A stretch of DNA of 40,633 nt from DATLAN01 sp035527455 (GTDB lineage: Bacteria; Planctomycetota; Planctomycetia; Pirellulales; Thermoguttaceae). Of the stretch, positions 7,652 to 15,864 are shown one piece after another. Position numbers and translations under genes: made by a program. The stretch spans positions 1 through 40,633 of the forward strand of contig DATLAN010000339.1 in assembly GCA_035527455.1 (NCBI GenBank). The letters are read 5' to 3'. Every line of letters begins with the position of its first letter. Positions within the stretch are counted from its first letter, which is position 1. The notes beneath the pieces were generated by a model. It did no database searches. It worked only from the letters and a program-made list of their open reading frames with translations, and had not been told where the DNA came from.

Positions 7652-8827
7652 TTACTCCTCTTTCTTCTCTTCCTCTTCCTCCACCTTTTCCTCCACCTCC
7701 TCCACCGGGCCGAGGAGCTTTTCGAGTTCGGCACGGAGTTGCGGGCCGCGGGCCCGGATCGAAACGACCTTGCCGTCCGTACCCACCAGCATCATCGTGG
7801 GAATGCCCATCACGCCGTAATAATCGACCGTGGGACTGCGCTCGTCGTCGCTGTAGAGGATCGTCCAGGGGATTTCCCTTTCTTCGATGAACTTCTCCAG
7901 CGCCTCGCGGCTGCGGTCGAGGCTGATGCCGACGATCTCGAATCCCAGCTCGTGGTAGTCTTCGTAGTTCTTCTTCATGTTGGGCACTTCGCCCACGCAC
8001 GGCCCGCACCAGGTCGCCCAGAAATCGACCAGCACCACCTTGCCCTTGGCGAAGTCGGCCCAATCGAAGGCTCCGCCGCCGAGCAGCGTCCCTTCGACCT
8101 TCATTTCCTGTCCGATCACGGTCAGGCGCCGCACCACGCCTTCGAGCCTCTTGGCCATCTCGGCGATTTTCTCGTCGTCGCTGGCGGCCAACGTCTTGGC
8201 AAAGGAAGTGTAGGCGTCGGCGGCCAGCTCGGTATCGCCGATCATCTCGGCCATGCGGCCGACGTTCATGGCCAAGCCGACGTCGCTGGGCTGCAGCGGT
8301 CCTTCGGCCAGGAATTGCTTGACCTCCTCGACCGCCTCCTTGACCTTCTGGGTGACTTCCTCGCGGGACCCTTGAAGCGCCCCGCGAAGACGAATGCTGA
8401 TCAACGCGCTGCGGACCTGCCGCAGGGCCACGGGAAGCTCGGCCTTCTCGAGCTGCTCGGCCAGTGTTTCGAGTTCCTCCGCCGAGGCGGCGAACATGGT
8501 CTTCACGCGGACGGCCGCTCCGGCCGCCTCTTCGTCGGGCTTGCCGGCGAGGATCTTGTCGGCCGCCTCCTGCATCGCGGCGACGGCCTTCTTGCGGGCT
8601 TCGGCGTCAGGGGGCGGCGTGGCGAGAATGCCGTCGATGAACTTGGCCAGGTCCTGCGGGGTGCCCTCCGGTACGGCGTAGGGGTCGGGCTCTTCGGCGG
8701 CCGGCTCTTCGGCGGCCGGTTCGTCAGCCGGCTGCTCTTGCGTCTCGGCGGCCGGGGCGACCGACCAGGCCATGGCGAGGCAACAAAGAAGAACGACCAT
8801 CCAATAACGCTTCCAAATCAGTGACAT
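7652..8827 (-). CDS. Secreted TlpA/ResA-like thioredoxin protein
   Basis: 391 residues. A Sec signal (YWMVVLLCCLAMAWSVAPA) is followed by an acidic Glu/Pro/Ala linker (about 28-50), an all-alpha region (about 55-235), and a C-terminal thioredoxin fold (about 245-370). That fold holds VVLVDFWATWCGPCVGEVP near residues 262-280, with an intact CxxC, and GVMGIPTMMLVGTDG with the cis-proline. The tail is a run of Glu/Lys. It is likely a periplasmic thiol-disulfide oxidoreductase. The long helical N-terminal half is typical of planctomycete TlpA-like proteins and may dock partners. It lies 12 bases after the LOG-family gene, so the two probably share a transcript. Confidence 0.88.
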   Translation of the reverse strand: MSLIWKRYWMVVLLCCLAMAWSVAPAAETQEQPADEPAAEEPAAEEPDPYAVPEGTPQDLAKFIDGILATPPPDAEARKKAVAAMQEAADKILAGKPDEEAAGAAVRVKTMFAASAEELETLAEQLEKAELPVALRQVRSALISIRLRGALQGSREEVTQKVKEAVEEVKQFLAEGPLQPSDVGLAMNVGRMAEMIGDTELAADAYTSFAKTLAASDDEKIAEMAKRLEGVVRRLTVIGQEMKVEGTLLGGGAFDWADFAKGKVVLVDFWATWCGPCVGEVPNMKKNYEDYHELGFEIVGISLDRSREALEKFIEEREIPWTILYSDDERSPTVDYYGVMGIPTMMLVGTDGKVVSIRARGPQLRAELEKLLGPVEEVEEKVEEEEEKKEE

Positions 8828-8839
8828 TTCGTGTTCCTT

Positions 8840-9679
8840 CTAATGATGGTGAAACTGCCGGATCATCTCCCAGGCTTCCTCGGCCGTTTCGGCGTAGCGG
8901 AACAGGTCGAGGTCTTCGTCGTCGATGGTGCCTTCGTCGGCCAGGTACTGGAAGTCGATCACGCGTTCCCAGAAATGGCGGCCGAACATGATGATGGGGA
9001 TGTCCTGCATCCGTCTGGTTTGCCGCAGGGTCAAGGCGTCGAACAGTTCGTCGAGCGTGCCGTACCCGCCGGGGAAGACGACCAACGCCTTCGCCCGCAA
9101 CAGAAAGTGAAACTTCCGCATGGCGAAGTAGTGGAACTGGAAGCACAGTTCCGGGCTGATATAGGGATTGGGCTTCTGTTCCATCGGCAGGCGGACGTTC
9201 AGCCCGATCGATTTCGCGCCCACGTCGTACGCGCCGCGATTGGCCGCCTCCATGATCCCCGGTCCGCCGCCGGTGACCACCACGTAGTCGCACTTTCCCT
9301 CGACCTGGCAGCTCGAGGAGACCAATTCGGCGAACTGCCGGGCGATCTCGTAATAGCGGCACTTGTCCACGATCCGCTGGGCCCGGACCACCGTCCGCTG
9401 CCGCCGCGGATCGTCCGGCGTATCGGCCAGCCGGACTTCGGCGCGCTCGAGCCGCTCCTGCGCCGCGGCCGGTTCCACAATCCGGGTGCCGCCGAAGACG
9501 ACGATCGTCGAGCGGACGCCCTGTTCGTGAAACACCAACTCCGGCTTGAGCAGCTCCAGTTGCATCCGGATGGGACGCAGTCGCGGACTGGCCAGAAAAT
9601 CCATGTCCTTGTAAGCCACACGGTAGCTGGGCGACTTGACGATCTTTTCCAGATGCTCGGCGGCCTGATCTTCGGTCAT
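8840..9679 (-). CDS. LOG-family protein (TIGR00730-like)
   Basis: 279 residues. It carries the two LOG motifs: VVVTGGGPGIMEAANRG (near residue 138) and LVVFPGGYGTLDELFD (near 198), plus STIVVFGGTRI as the first strand. LOG proteins cleave cytokinin nucleotides or related AMP conjugates; bacterial members were often annotated as lysine decarboxylases, which is incorrect. An N-terminal extension of about 55 residues precedes the fold, and a long FHYFAMRKFHFLLRAKALVV segment fits this subfamily. A GAAGGAG ribosome site lies 9 bases before the ATG; a 10-base ACTCCTTCGA direct repeat duplicates it upstream. The TlpA-like gene follows. Confidence 0.88.
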   Translation of the reverse strand: MTEDQAAEHLEKIVKSPSYRVAYKDMDFLASPRLRPIRMQLELLKPELVFHEQGVRSTIVVFGGTRIVEPAAAQERLERAEVRLADTPDDPRRQRTVVRAQRIVDKCRYYEIARQFAELVSSSCQVEGKCDYVVVTGGGPGIMEAANRGAYDVGAKSIGLNVRLPMEQKPNPYISPELCFQFHYFAMRKFHFLLRAKALVVFPGGYGTLDELFDALTLRQTRRMQDIPIIMFGRHFWERVIDFQYLADEGTIDDEDLDLFRYAETAEEAWEMIRQFHHH

Positions 9680-9766
9680 GCAACAAACTCCTTCGAACTC
9701 CTTCGAAGCGCTCGGGCTTCCTTCCCATCAGCGTACACTCATTCCAAACGATGGGCAACCCATCCC

Positions 9767-10717
9767 CTACCCCAGGATGGGAAGACTCTCCACCAACCAT
9801 GACCAGGCCAGAATCCATCCCAGGGTCGTCAAGGCAAGCCAGAAAGTAGGGGGCGTTTGTAGCCATCCCGCTCCGCGAGATGAAGCCTCGTTTCTGCGAG
9901 ATGGAGCCTCGTCTCGCGGAGCGAGACGGCTACTTTGGTCTCGCGGAGCGAGACGGCTACTTTGGCGAAGTGCCGCGGATATCAGCGTCAGGACGACGAC
10001 GGCCTTCCAGCCCAAGAACAGGCCCACCGACGCTGCGGCAAGAATCATCGCTCGCCTCCGCCTTGCCCCGAAAAGCCCGGCGACCAGCCACCCGATCAGC
10101 AGCCCGGCCAGCAGACCGGCGAGTCCGTCGGTTGCTCCGGCCAGCGGACCTTCGAGCGCCGGACACGTCGCCACGGGGTGCAAGGCGGGCCAGAACAGCG
10201 GCGCGGCCAGTCCCCCGATCCACGCCGGAACGAACAGCCCCGTCGGCACTCGATGGCCGTCGTACTCGATCATCACGGCCGCCAGCAACGTACACAGAAG
10301 CAACACGTGGTACCCGTAGATCGAGCCGAGTTGTTCCAGCGGCCGGCCTCCGCCATGGGCCAACTCACCCGCCCGCGACGGCAGGTTTCCGCCTTCGGAC
10401 GCCAATTCCACAACGGCCAGCACCACGAACAGGGCCGCCGTGACCGCCTCGATGATCGGGTAGCGCGGCGAGATCTTCACACCGCAATCGCGGCACCGAC
10501 CGCGCAGGCAGATCCAAGCGAAGATGGGCACGTTGTCGAACCAACGGATCGGCTTCTTGCACGCCGGGCAGTGCGACGGCGGCCGCAGCAGGCTCATGCC
10601 CGACGGCAGCCGGTAGATCACCACGTTGAGGAAACTCCCCACGGCCCCGCCCAGCGCGAACAGCCAGACGACGAGAATCCACTTCGCGGCGTCGGTCAGT
10701 AGGGCGGCCAGGAGCAT
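9767..10717 (-). CDS. Degenerate prepilin peptidase (A24 family) with in-frame repeat
   Basis: 316 residues, with about eight hydrophobic segments. The N-terminal PilD domain is intact: GSFLNVVIYRLPSGMSL, then zinc cysteines Cys50/Cys53 (HCPAC) and Cys75/Cys78 (RCRDC), and SPRYPIIEAVTAALF. In the peptidase half the first catalytic aspartate position reads MIEYDGHRVP (Glu151 where ID is usual). The GxGD region reads FGARRRRAMI, so the second aspartate is absent. Residues about 252-285 (SSRLAPRDQSSRLAPRD and following) are encoded by three family A repeat units at 9859-9960. It may retain a methyltransferase-like or structural role only, or be decaying. The gene lies 10 bases from the next upstream gene. 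Confidence 0.8.
   Translation of the reverse strand: MLLAALLTDAAKWILVVWLFALGGAVGSFLNVVIYRLPSGMSLLRPPSHCPACKKPIRWFDNVPIFAWICLRGRCRDCGVKISPRYPIIEAVTAALFVVLAVVELASEGGNLPSRAGELAHGGGRPLEQLGSIYGYHVLLLCTLLAAVMIEYDGHRVPTGLFVPAWIGGLAAPLFWPALHPVATCPALEGPLAGATDGLAGLLAGLLIGWLVAGLFGARRRRAMILAAASVGLFLGWKAVVVLTLISAALRQSSRLAPRDQSSRLAPRDEAPSRRNEASSRGAGWLQTPPTFWLALTTLGWILAWSWLVESLPILG
9859..9960. repeat. Palindromic repeat, family A, three units inside a coding region
   Basis: One forward unit with two differences (9859-9880) and two reverse units (9912-9933 and 9939-9960) match the 22-base arm seen at 6513-6566. The block is in frame with the prepilin peptidase gene and adds about 34 residues without a stop. 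Confidence 0.9.
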
Positions 10718-10727
10718 GGGTCGGCGG

Positions 10728-12080
10728 CTAGGGCTTTCGCTCCGACTCGGGAACGTGAACGACCGTCATCGCGCAGGTGTTGAAACGGATCCTCCCCTGG
10801 AGATCTTCCTCGGCGGTTCCCCGGTTGCCGTTCCAGGTAATGTAGACCTTGTCGCCCTCGGGAGAAACCGCCGAGCCGAACGTGCCCAAGGGAATGTAGC
10901 CGAACTTCTCGTACAGCACCGGGTGCAGAAACGCGATCACCTTGCGCGTGCGGGTTTTCAGGTCGTATTGCACCAGCGGGGCTCCGTCATCGACGGCCCT
11001 TCCGTGGGCACCGGGCACGTAATACAGGTAGCGGCCCGTCTTCATGTCGGCGTCGATCGACGTGGTGTACGTCGCACTCCCCACGGCCGACGGACCGAGC
11101 GACCGGGCCTTTTCTGTCTTCGTGTCGAACGACCAGAGTTCGTCGTGGTCGATCGTATAGACGAATCCCTGCGGCGTTTCCAACGTCGCCGAACGCAGCC
11201 CGAGCCGTGCGGGGATCGGAACCGGCGGCCCCGGATGGTCCGGATCGAAACGAACCAGCGGTGCCGCCCCTTCGGTCTTGCCCGGCGTGCTCGAACTGCC
11301 CTGGAAATAGACCTTTCCGGTCGATCGGGCGAAGATCATGTATCGGTGCGGCCCGTGGGCGTCGCTATAGAGGATCTTGCCGGCCCGAACGTCGTAGGCC
11401 AGGAATTGCGACGGCTTCTCGTTGAGCCCGTCCGCCGTGCCGGCGTAGAAGATCAGCCGGTCGGAATCGAGCATGCCGCAGGGCATGCACTGCATCGGCA
11501 GCGGGGCGTACGCCACGATTTCCGTCTTGTCTTTCTCCGGGTGGTAACGCAGGATCCAATCGCCCTGAAAATGGGCCGCCGGATCGGAGGCGATTCGCGT
11601 GGAGCCCCGGTGCGTCGAGAAGTAGAGCCAACCGTCGCTGCCCAGGTCCAGACGGCTGTGGATCTTGCCGGGCGTGTAATGGCCTTGCGGACGGCGGAGC
11701 ACGTTGCGGAGGTCGACGACGCGGCGGAGTTCTTTCTTCGCGACGTCGTATTCGTAAACGAACGCGTTACCCTCCGGGCTTTTGTGGTCGCCGATGGCCG
11801 AGTAGTACTTCTCGCCCACGGCCAGTCCGTCGCCCCAGACCGACCACGGGTTGCCCGGGTAATCCTGGCCGCCGTAGTACATGAAATCGACGGTCGGCGG
11901 CGATTGGGCGATCTTCACGCCCGGCTTGAGCGCGATCTGCGGTTTCAAGAGTGAAGGGCTGCTGAACGAGAGGGCCTTCGCATCGCCGGGCAGACGTGGC
12001 GGATAGTCGGGTTCCTGGGCGGTCGCCGTGCGCAACGTCCAAGCGGCCAGAAGCAGCAGTGTGATTCTCGTGCAGTGCAT
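10728..12080 (-). CDS. Secreted beta-propeller protein of unknown function
   Basis: 450 residues from the ATG at 12080, which begins a Sec signal (MHCTRITLLLLAAWTLRTATA). An ATG 33 bases upstream is possible but would bury the signal. The mature part is a repeat-rich propeller with blades such as SRLDLGSDGWLYFSTHRG, YDVRAGKILYSDAHGPH, YTIDHDELWSFDTKTEKAR and GTFGSAVSPEGDKVYITW. No catalytic motif was recognised. It may be a sugar-binding or lyase-like propeller; the family is unassigned here. It probably shares a transcript with the prepilin peptidase gene, which starts 10 bases after its stop. Confidence 0.78.
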   Translation of the reverse strand: MHCTRITLLLLAAWTLRTATAQEPDYPPRLPGDAKALSFSSPSLLKPQIALKPGVKIAQSPPTVDFMYYGGQDYPGNPWSVWGDGLAVGEKYYSAIGDHKSPEGNAFVYEYDVAKKELRRVVDLRNVLRRPQGHYTPGKIHSRLDLGSDGWLYFSTHRGSTRIASDPAAHFQGDWILRYHPEKDKTEIVAYAPLPMQCMPCGMLDSDRLIFYAGTADGLNEKPSQFLAYDVRAGKILYSDAHGPHRYMIFARSTGKVYFQGSSSTPGKTEGAAPLVRFDPDHPGPPVPIPARLGLRSATLETPQGFVYTIDHDELWSFDTKTEKARSLGPSAVGSATYTTSIDADMKTGRYLYYVPGAHGRAVDDGAPLVQYDLKTRTRKVIAFLHPVLYEKFGYIPLGTFGSAVSPEGDKVYITWNGNRGTAEEDLQGRIRFNTCAMTVVHVPESERKP

Positions 12081-12124
12081 GGCGTTTCTCTTCTTGGGAT
12101 TGGGAACGGTCAACCAATGTTGTT

Positions 12125-12207
12125 GTTTAGCGGGCGGGCTTGCCCGCCGTGTGATGATGGGGAGTCATGGGTGCATTCCAAACGGCGGGCAAGCCCGCCC
12201 GCTAAAC
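12125..12207. repeat. Palindromic repeat, family C, copy 1
   Basis: Arms of 25 bases (12125-12149 and 12183-12207; beginning GTTTAGCGGGCGGGCTTGCC) are perfect complements around 33 bases. A second copy lies at 13964-14042. It fills the gap between two secreted-protein genes on the minus strand. Confidence 0.9.
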
Positions 12208-12237
12208 GGTAGTGTCACAAAACATGGCGTCGTAGCT

Positions 12238-13845
12238 CTACGGCTCTTCCACCACCAGCCGCCGATCGACGGTTGATGACTTACTGGTAACGATCTTCCC
12301 GTTGGGCAATTTGATCGCCACGTCGACTTCACTCACCTCCCCCAATCCAAAATGGCAGACGGCCGGCTGGCCGGCGGCGTAGCCGTAGCCGGTGCCAAGT
12401 TCCTGGAAACCCAGCAGCCCGTCGGCTTGGCCGAGCTGCCCCGCTCTATATACGCGAATCTGCGAGCCGATGCCCATGCGGTTGAAACTCCGGCCGATCA
12501 CCTGCACGTCGAGCCAATGCCGCCGGGGGCTGACGTTTCGCATCAGCCGGCAGTGGTTCCCGCGAAACCAATTGACCAGGAACAGGTCGATGCGTCCGTC
12601 GCGGTCGTAATCGGCCGAGGGCCCGGTCGAGAAGTAGACCATCGGGTCTTGGATCGTCTTCGGCGGCACGAACCGCGGCAGCCCGTCTCTTACGCCCGTG
12701 TTGCGGAAGACCAGCGGCGCGACCTTTCCCTCTTGGTCGAGCCACGCGGCGGAGAAGTAGATGTCCGGCCAGCCGTCGTTGTCGAAGTCCTGGATTTCGA
12801 CGTGGGGGCATTTCGTGGGTACTGTGGCCGGCATGCCGACCTCGGCCGAGACGTCGCGCCATTGGGGAACGCCCCGCTCGAGCCCCTCGTTGATGTAAAC
12901 GCGATTGCGGGCCTCTTTGAAATGGATGCCCAGCACCAGGTCGAGTCGCCCGTCGCGGTTGAGATCCCCGAAGGCGGCCCCGCAGGCCCAATCCTCGGCG
13001 TGCATCGGTTTCCAGGCGAACAGTTCTCGCGACCCGGGCGGCTCGACGTAGCGGCCGTCGCGCGTGCTGAGGAAGAGCCGGTTGCTGTGTCCGACGAAAA
13101 AGTCGGGCCGGCCGTCCTCGTTCAGATCGGCCACCGCCAGGCCCAGCCCGAATAGATCGTCGGGCAGGCCGACCTCGCGGTTGACGTCCTGGAACTTCAA
13201 GTTGCCGAGGTTGCGGAACAGGATCGAGCGGGGGTTGGCGGTAAACCGGTCCTCGATGACCAGCAGGTCGAGCAGCCCGTCGCGGTCGTAGTCGAACACG
13301 CCGACGTTTCGCGCGGTGCCCATCGATTCGGGACACGCCCCGCACCCGGCGGAGATATCGACCAGTTTGCCGCGATCGTTGCGAAAGAGCATCGAGCGGC
13401 AGAGCTGGGCTTCGCGTTGCGGGCCGGACGCGAATCGGGTGTTGCCCTTGCAGTTGTTGGCGACGTAGAGTTCCGGCGTGCCGTTGTTGTCCAGGTCGGC
13501 GAACACGGCCCCGCTGGTTCGGGCGTAGAAGGTCACGGGGGCCTGATCGACCGGCTCGAAGGTCCCGTCGCCCCGATTGCGGAACAGGCGGTTGAGGACC
13601 GGTCCGGGGGCGGGCGCGTACATGTCGTCGGGCCGATCGGCGTATCCGCCCACGTAGAGGTCGAGGTGCCCGTCGCCGTCGAAGTCACCCCATGCCCCGC
13701 CGTGCCCCATGATGCCCTCGATCGGCCCGAGCAGCCCGGCTTCACGCGTGACGTCGGCGAAGTCGATGGTTTGAGCCGGTAATGTCGGCAGTAGGGCGAC
13801 CAGGATCAGGAACATACTTGCCACAACGTAAACGGACCGGTTCAT
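12238..13845 (-). CDS. Secreted FG-GAP/VCBS repeat protein with ASPIC/UnbV end
   Basis: 535 residues with a Sec signal (SVYVVASMFLILVALLPTLPA). At least six FG-GAP/VCBS calcium-binding repeats follow, each with a DxDxDGxxD loop: WGDFDGDGHLDLYV, FADLDNNGTPELYV, VFDYDRDGLLDLLV, VADLNEDGRPDFFV, FGDLNRDGRLDLVL, IQDFDNDGWPDIYF and SADYDRDGRIDLFL. The C-terminal 100 residues (HWLDVQVIGRSFNRMGIGSQIRV and CHFGLGEVSEVDVAIKLPNG) match ASPIC/UnbV (PF07593). Such proteins are extracellular propellers that bind ligands or the cell surface; planctomycetes have many. Flanked on both sides by family C repeats. Confidence 0.9.
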   Translation of the reverse strand: MNRSVYVVASMFLILVALLPTLPAQTIDFADVTREAGLLGPIEGIMGHGGAWGDFDGDGHLDLYVGGYADRPDDMYAPAPGPVLNRLFRNRGDGTFEPVDQAPVTFYARTSGAVFADLDNNGTPELYVANNCKGNTRFASGPQREAQLCRSMLFRNDRGKLVDISAGCGACPESMGTARNVGVFDYDRDGLLDLLVIEDRFTANPRSILFRNLGNLKFQDVNREVGLPDDLFGLGLAVADLNEDGRPDFFVGHSNRLFLSTRDGRYVEPPGSRELFAWKPMHAEDWACGAAFGDLNRDGRLDLVLGIHFKEARNRVYINEGLERGVPQWRDVSAEVGMPATVPTKCPHVEIQDFDNDGWPDIYFSAAWLDQEGKVAPLVFRNTGVRDGLPRFVPPKTIQDPMVYFSTGPSADYDRDGRIDLFLVNWFRGNHCRLMRNVSPRRHWLDVQVIGRSFNRMGIGSQIRVYRAGQLGQADGLLGFQELGTGYGYAAGQPAVCHFGLGEVSEVDVAIKLPNGKIVTSKSSTVDRRLVVEEP

Positions 13846-13934
13846 GGTGCGATCTCCGGGTGTTCCAGCGCAAGGTCATTTTCTCGTTGTATCGCAACGT
13901 GCAGCCCGGCAATGACGCACACAGCCGGAACCAT

Positions 13935-14042
13935 CAGCCGTTTAGCCAGCCGTTTAGCCAGCCGTTTAGCGGGCGGGCTTGCCCGCCGTGTGGCTTGCTG
14001 CGATTTTCGGTCAATAACGGCGGGCAAGCCCGCCCGCTAAAC
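13935..14042. repeat. Palindromic repeat, family C, copy 2, with a 12-base tandem
   Basis: The arms at 13964-13988 and 14018-14042 are the same 25-mers as at 12125-12207. The left arm is preceded by three tandem 12-base units CAGCCGTTTAGC (13935-13970), as if the arm tip had been replicated in steps. The remaining gap around it is otherwise empty. Confidence 0.9.
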
Positions 14043-14066
14043 GGTTCTTGCAATGAAAACCGTATT

Positions 14067-14951
14067 CTACTCGTTTTGTCTCTTAAGCGTATGATACATC
14101 TCCAGGGCCTTGTCCGGTTTTTCGCCGTCGTGGACGACCGCGCGGACGGCGTGGATCATGGCGATCGGATCGTCGGCCTGGAAGATGTTTCGGCCCATGT
14201 CCACGCCGCAGGCGCCCTGGTCGATCGCCTGGTAGGCCATGTTCAGGGCGTCGGGCTCGGGGATCTTCTTTCCGCCGGCGATGACGATCGGAATCGGCGT
14301 GGCGGCCACCACCTTCTCGAACCCTTCGGCACAATAATAGGTCTTGTTGAACTGGGCGCCCAACTCGGCGATCACCCGGCCGGCCAGGGCCAGGTATCGG
14401 GCGTCGCGGTTCATGTCTTTGCCCACGGCCGTGACGCCCAGGGTCGGAATCCCGTGCCGCATGCCCGCGTCGATCACCTTGCAGAGGTTGCCCAGCGTCT
14501 TGTGCTCGAACTCGCTGCCGATGTAGACCTGCACGGCCATCGCCGAGGCGTTGCAGCGGATGGCGTCGTCGATCGCCACGCCGACCAGCTCGTCGCTGAG
14601 TTCCCGGAGGATCGTGGCCCCGGCGCTGACCCGCAGACAGACGGCCTTGCCGGAGGTGGGCGAGATGCAAGTCCGCAACGCACCGCGGGTACACATCAAC
14701 ACGTCGCAGTGCTCGACCAGGGGCACGACGGTCAAGTCCATGCGTTCCAGGCCGGACGTGGGGCCCATGATGTAGCCGTGGTCGAACGCCAGCATGACCG
14801 TGTTGCCGGTCTTCGGATTGAAGATCCGCGAGAGGCGGTCTCTCATACCCCAGTCGTAGCCGCCGGAGCCCTTGAGGAAGAAGCCTTCCGTTTTCACGGG
14901 AACACCGATGCCGTAGTCTTTGCCTTCTTTGTTACCAGTCGGGTCAGCCAT
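14067..14951 (-). CDS. lsrF: LsrF-like class I aldolase/thiolase
   Basis: 294 residues, the usual LsrF length and alignable end to end: GKDYGIGVPVKTEGF, DWGMRDRLSRIFNPKTGNTVML, AFDHGYIMGPTSGLER, DVLMCTRG, VYIGSEFEH, and GVDMGRNIFQADDPIAMI. Lys203 in NKTYYC corresponds to the Schiff-base lysine of Escherichia coli LsrF. LsrF transfers the acetyl group of 3-hydroxy-5-phosphooxypentane-2,4-dione to CoA in AI-2 breakdown. No other lsr gene is present; instead it follows dhaK and dhaL on the same strand, so it may cleave another phosphorylated ketose. The gene order suggests an operon, with a repeat (14990-15082) in the gap before it. Confidence 0.87.
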   Translation of the reverse strand: MADPTGNKEGKDYGIGVPVKTEGFFLKGSGGYDWGMRDRLSRIFNPKTGNTVMLAFDHGYIMGPTSGLERMDLTVVPLVEHCDVLMCTRGALRTCISPTSGKAVCLRVSAGATILRELSDELVGVAIDDAIRCNASAMAVQVYIGSEFEHKTLGNLCKVIDAGMRHGIPTLGVTAVGKDMNRDARYLALAGRVIAELGAQFNKTYYCAEGFEKVVAATPIPIVIAGGKKIPEPDALNMAYQAIDQGACGVDMGRNIFQADDPIAMIHAVRAVVHDGEKPDKALEMYHTLKRQNE

Positions 14952-14989
14952 TGCTTATCATGCCTTTCTAATGAACGATTGTAGTTCGT

Positions 14990-15082
14990 GGGCTGGGGGT
15001 TCGGGGCTGGGGGCTGGGGGTTAGGGGCTTGGGTTCGGCGTCCCCCGAGCCCCAGTCCCGAGCCCCCAGTCCCGAGCCCCCT
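14990..15082. repeat. G-rich/C-rich repeat tract (family G)
   Basis: Short GGGGCTGGGGGTT-like units run from about 14990 to 15028 and are followed by CCCGAGCCCC-like units to about 15082. The tract can fold as a long imperfect hairpin and is strongly strand-asymmetric in G and C. It fills the gap between dhaL and lsrF. Confidence 0.75.
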
Positions 15083-15091
15083 CTCTTGATG

Positions 15092-15730
15092 TCAGTCTCC
15101 AATTCCTTCGCAAAAGCCCTCGAACAGGTAGGCAGTGGAGGCGGCGCCGGGATCGACGTGTCCGACGGTGCGCTGGCCGAGGTTCTTGGCGCGGCCGAAC
15201 TTCGCTTGCATGGCGGCGGTGGCGTCGGCCCCTTGGCGCGCGGCTTCGGCGGCCCGTCGCAGCGCCTCGTCGATGGTGTCGTCCCCCTCGGCCGCTTTCC
15301 GCAGCGCCTCGACGGCCGGGATCAGGGCGTCCATCATGGTCTTGTCGCCGACTTGGGCCTTGGACTGCTTTTGGACCTTGGCCAGGCCGGCCTCGAACAT
15401 CGCCGCCAACGCCGCACAGTCGAGCGTTTCGTTGTCACCGACGCCGTCGCTCAGGCCCAGGAAGAGCGAGCCGAACAGCGGCCCGGTCGAGCCGCCGTCG
15501 ATGCCCATCACGCCCCAGGCGATGTTATTCAACAGGGGCTTCAGCGCCCGGGGAGGGTCGTTGTCGATCACCTTCTGCACGGCGTCGACCGCCCGGCTCA
15601 TGGCGGTGCCGTGATCGCCGTCGCCGGTGGCCGAGTCGAGTTTCGAGAGCTGCCGGTGGTTGCCGCGGATCTTTTCCACGGCGGCCGACAGCATCCGCAC
15701 GACTTCGTCGTAACCGATCGTTTCCGCCAT
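15092..15730 (-). CDS. dhaL: Dihydroxyacetone kinase nucleotide-binding subunit DhaL
   Basis: 212 residues from the ATG at 15730; upstream in-frame codons are repeat sequence and were excluded. The metal/ATP site is clear: LDSATGDGDHG with Asp32, Asp37 and Asp39, which hold the two Mg ions in DhaL. Other family blocks are GGSTGPLFGSLFLG, GDKTMMDALIPA, GADATAAMQAKFGRA and HVDPGAASTAYLF. DhaL transfers phosphate to the ketose held by DhaK. No DhaM or PTS gene is nearby, so the phosphate donor (ATP or PTS) cannot be decided from the window. It lies downstream of dhaK, separated by a double hairpin repeat. Confidence 0.92.
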   Translation of the reverse strand: MAETIGYDEVVRMLSAAVEKIRGNHRQLSKLDSATGDGDHGTAMSRAVDAVQKVIDNDPPRALKPLLNNIAWGVMGIDGGSTGPLFGSLFLGLSDGVGDNETLDCAALAAMFEAGLAKVQKQSKAQVGDKTMMDALIPAVEALRKAAEGDDTIDEALRRAAEAARQGADATAAMQAKFGRAKNLGQRTVGHVDPGAASTAYLFEGFCEGIGD

Positions 15731-15754
15731 CGAATCCTTCTCCACATCGCCTTG

Positions 15755-15856
15755 GTGGGGCACGTTTCCAACGTGCCTGGCACGACAAAATCGTGCCCCA
15801 CTGCTCGTCGTGGGGCACGTTTCCAACGTGCCTGGCACGATGAAATCGTGCCCCAC
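15755..15856. repeat. Two direct 47-base hairpin repeats (family E) between dhaK and dhaL
   Basis: Units at 15755-15801 and 15810-15856 are nearly identical and separated by 8 bases. Each has outer arms GTGGGGCACG/CGTGCCCCAC and an inner hairpin CACGTTTCCAACGTG, so it can form a branched structure in RNA. The position inside an operon could affect mRNA processing or relative expression. Confidence 0.92.
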
Positions 15857-15864
15857 ATGCGACT

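Noticed and set aside
10626..11954. 442-codon plus-strand frame
   Set aside because: Antisense shadow of the secreted propeller gene, with no domain or start signal.
14990..15856. Repeat tracts as a CRISPR array
   Set aside because: Units are palindromic, only two or three per site, and lack regular unique spacers and cas genes.
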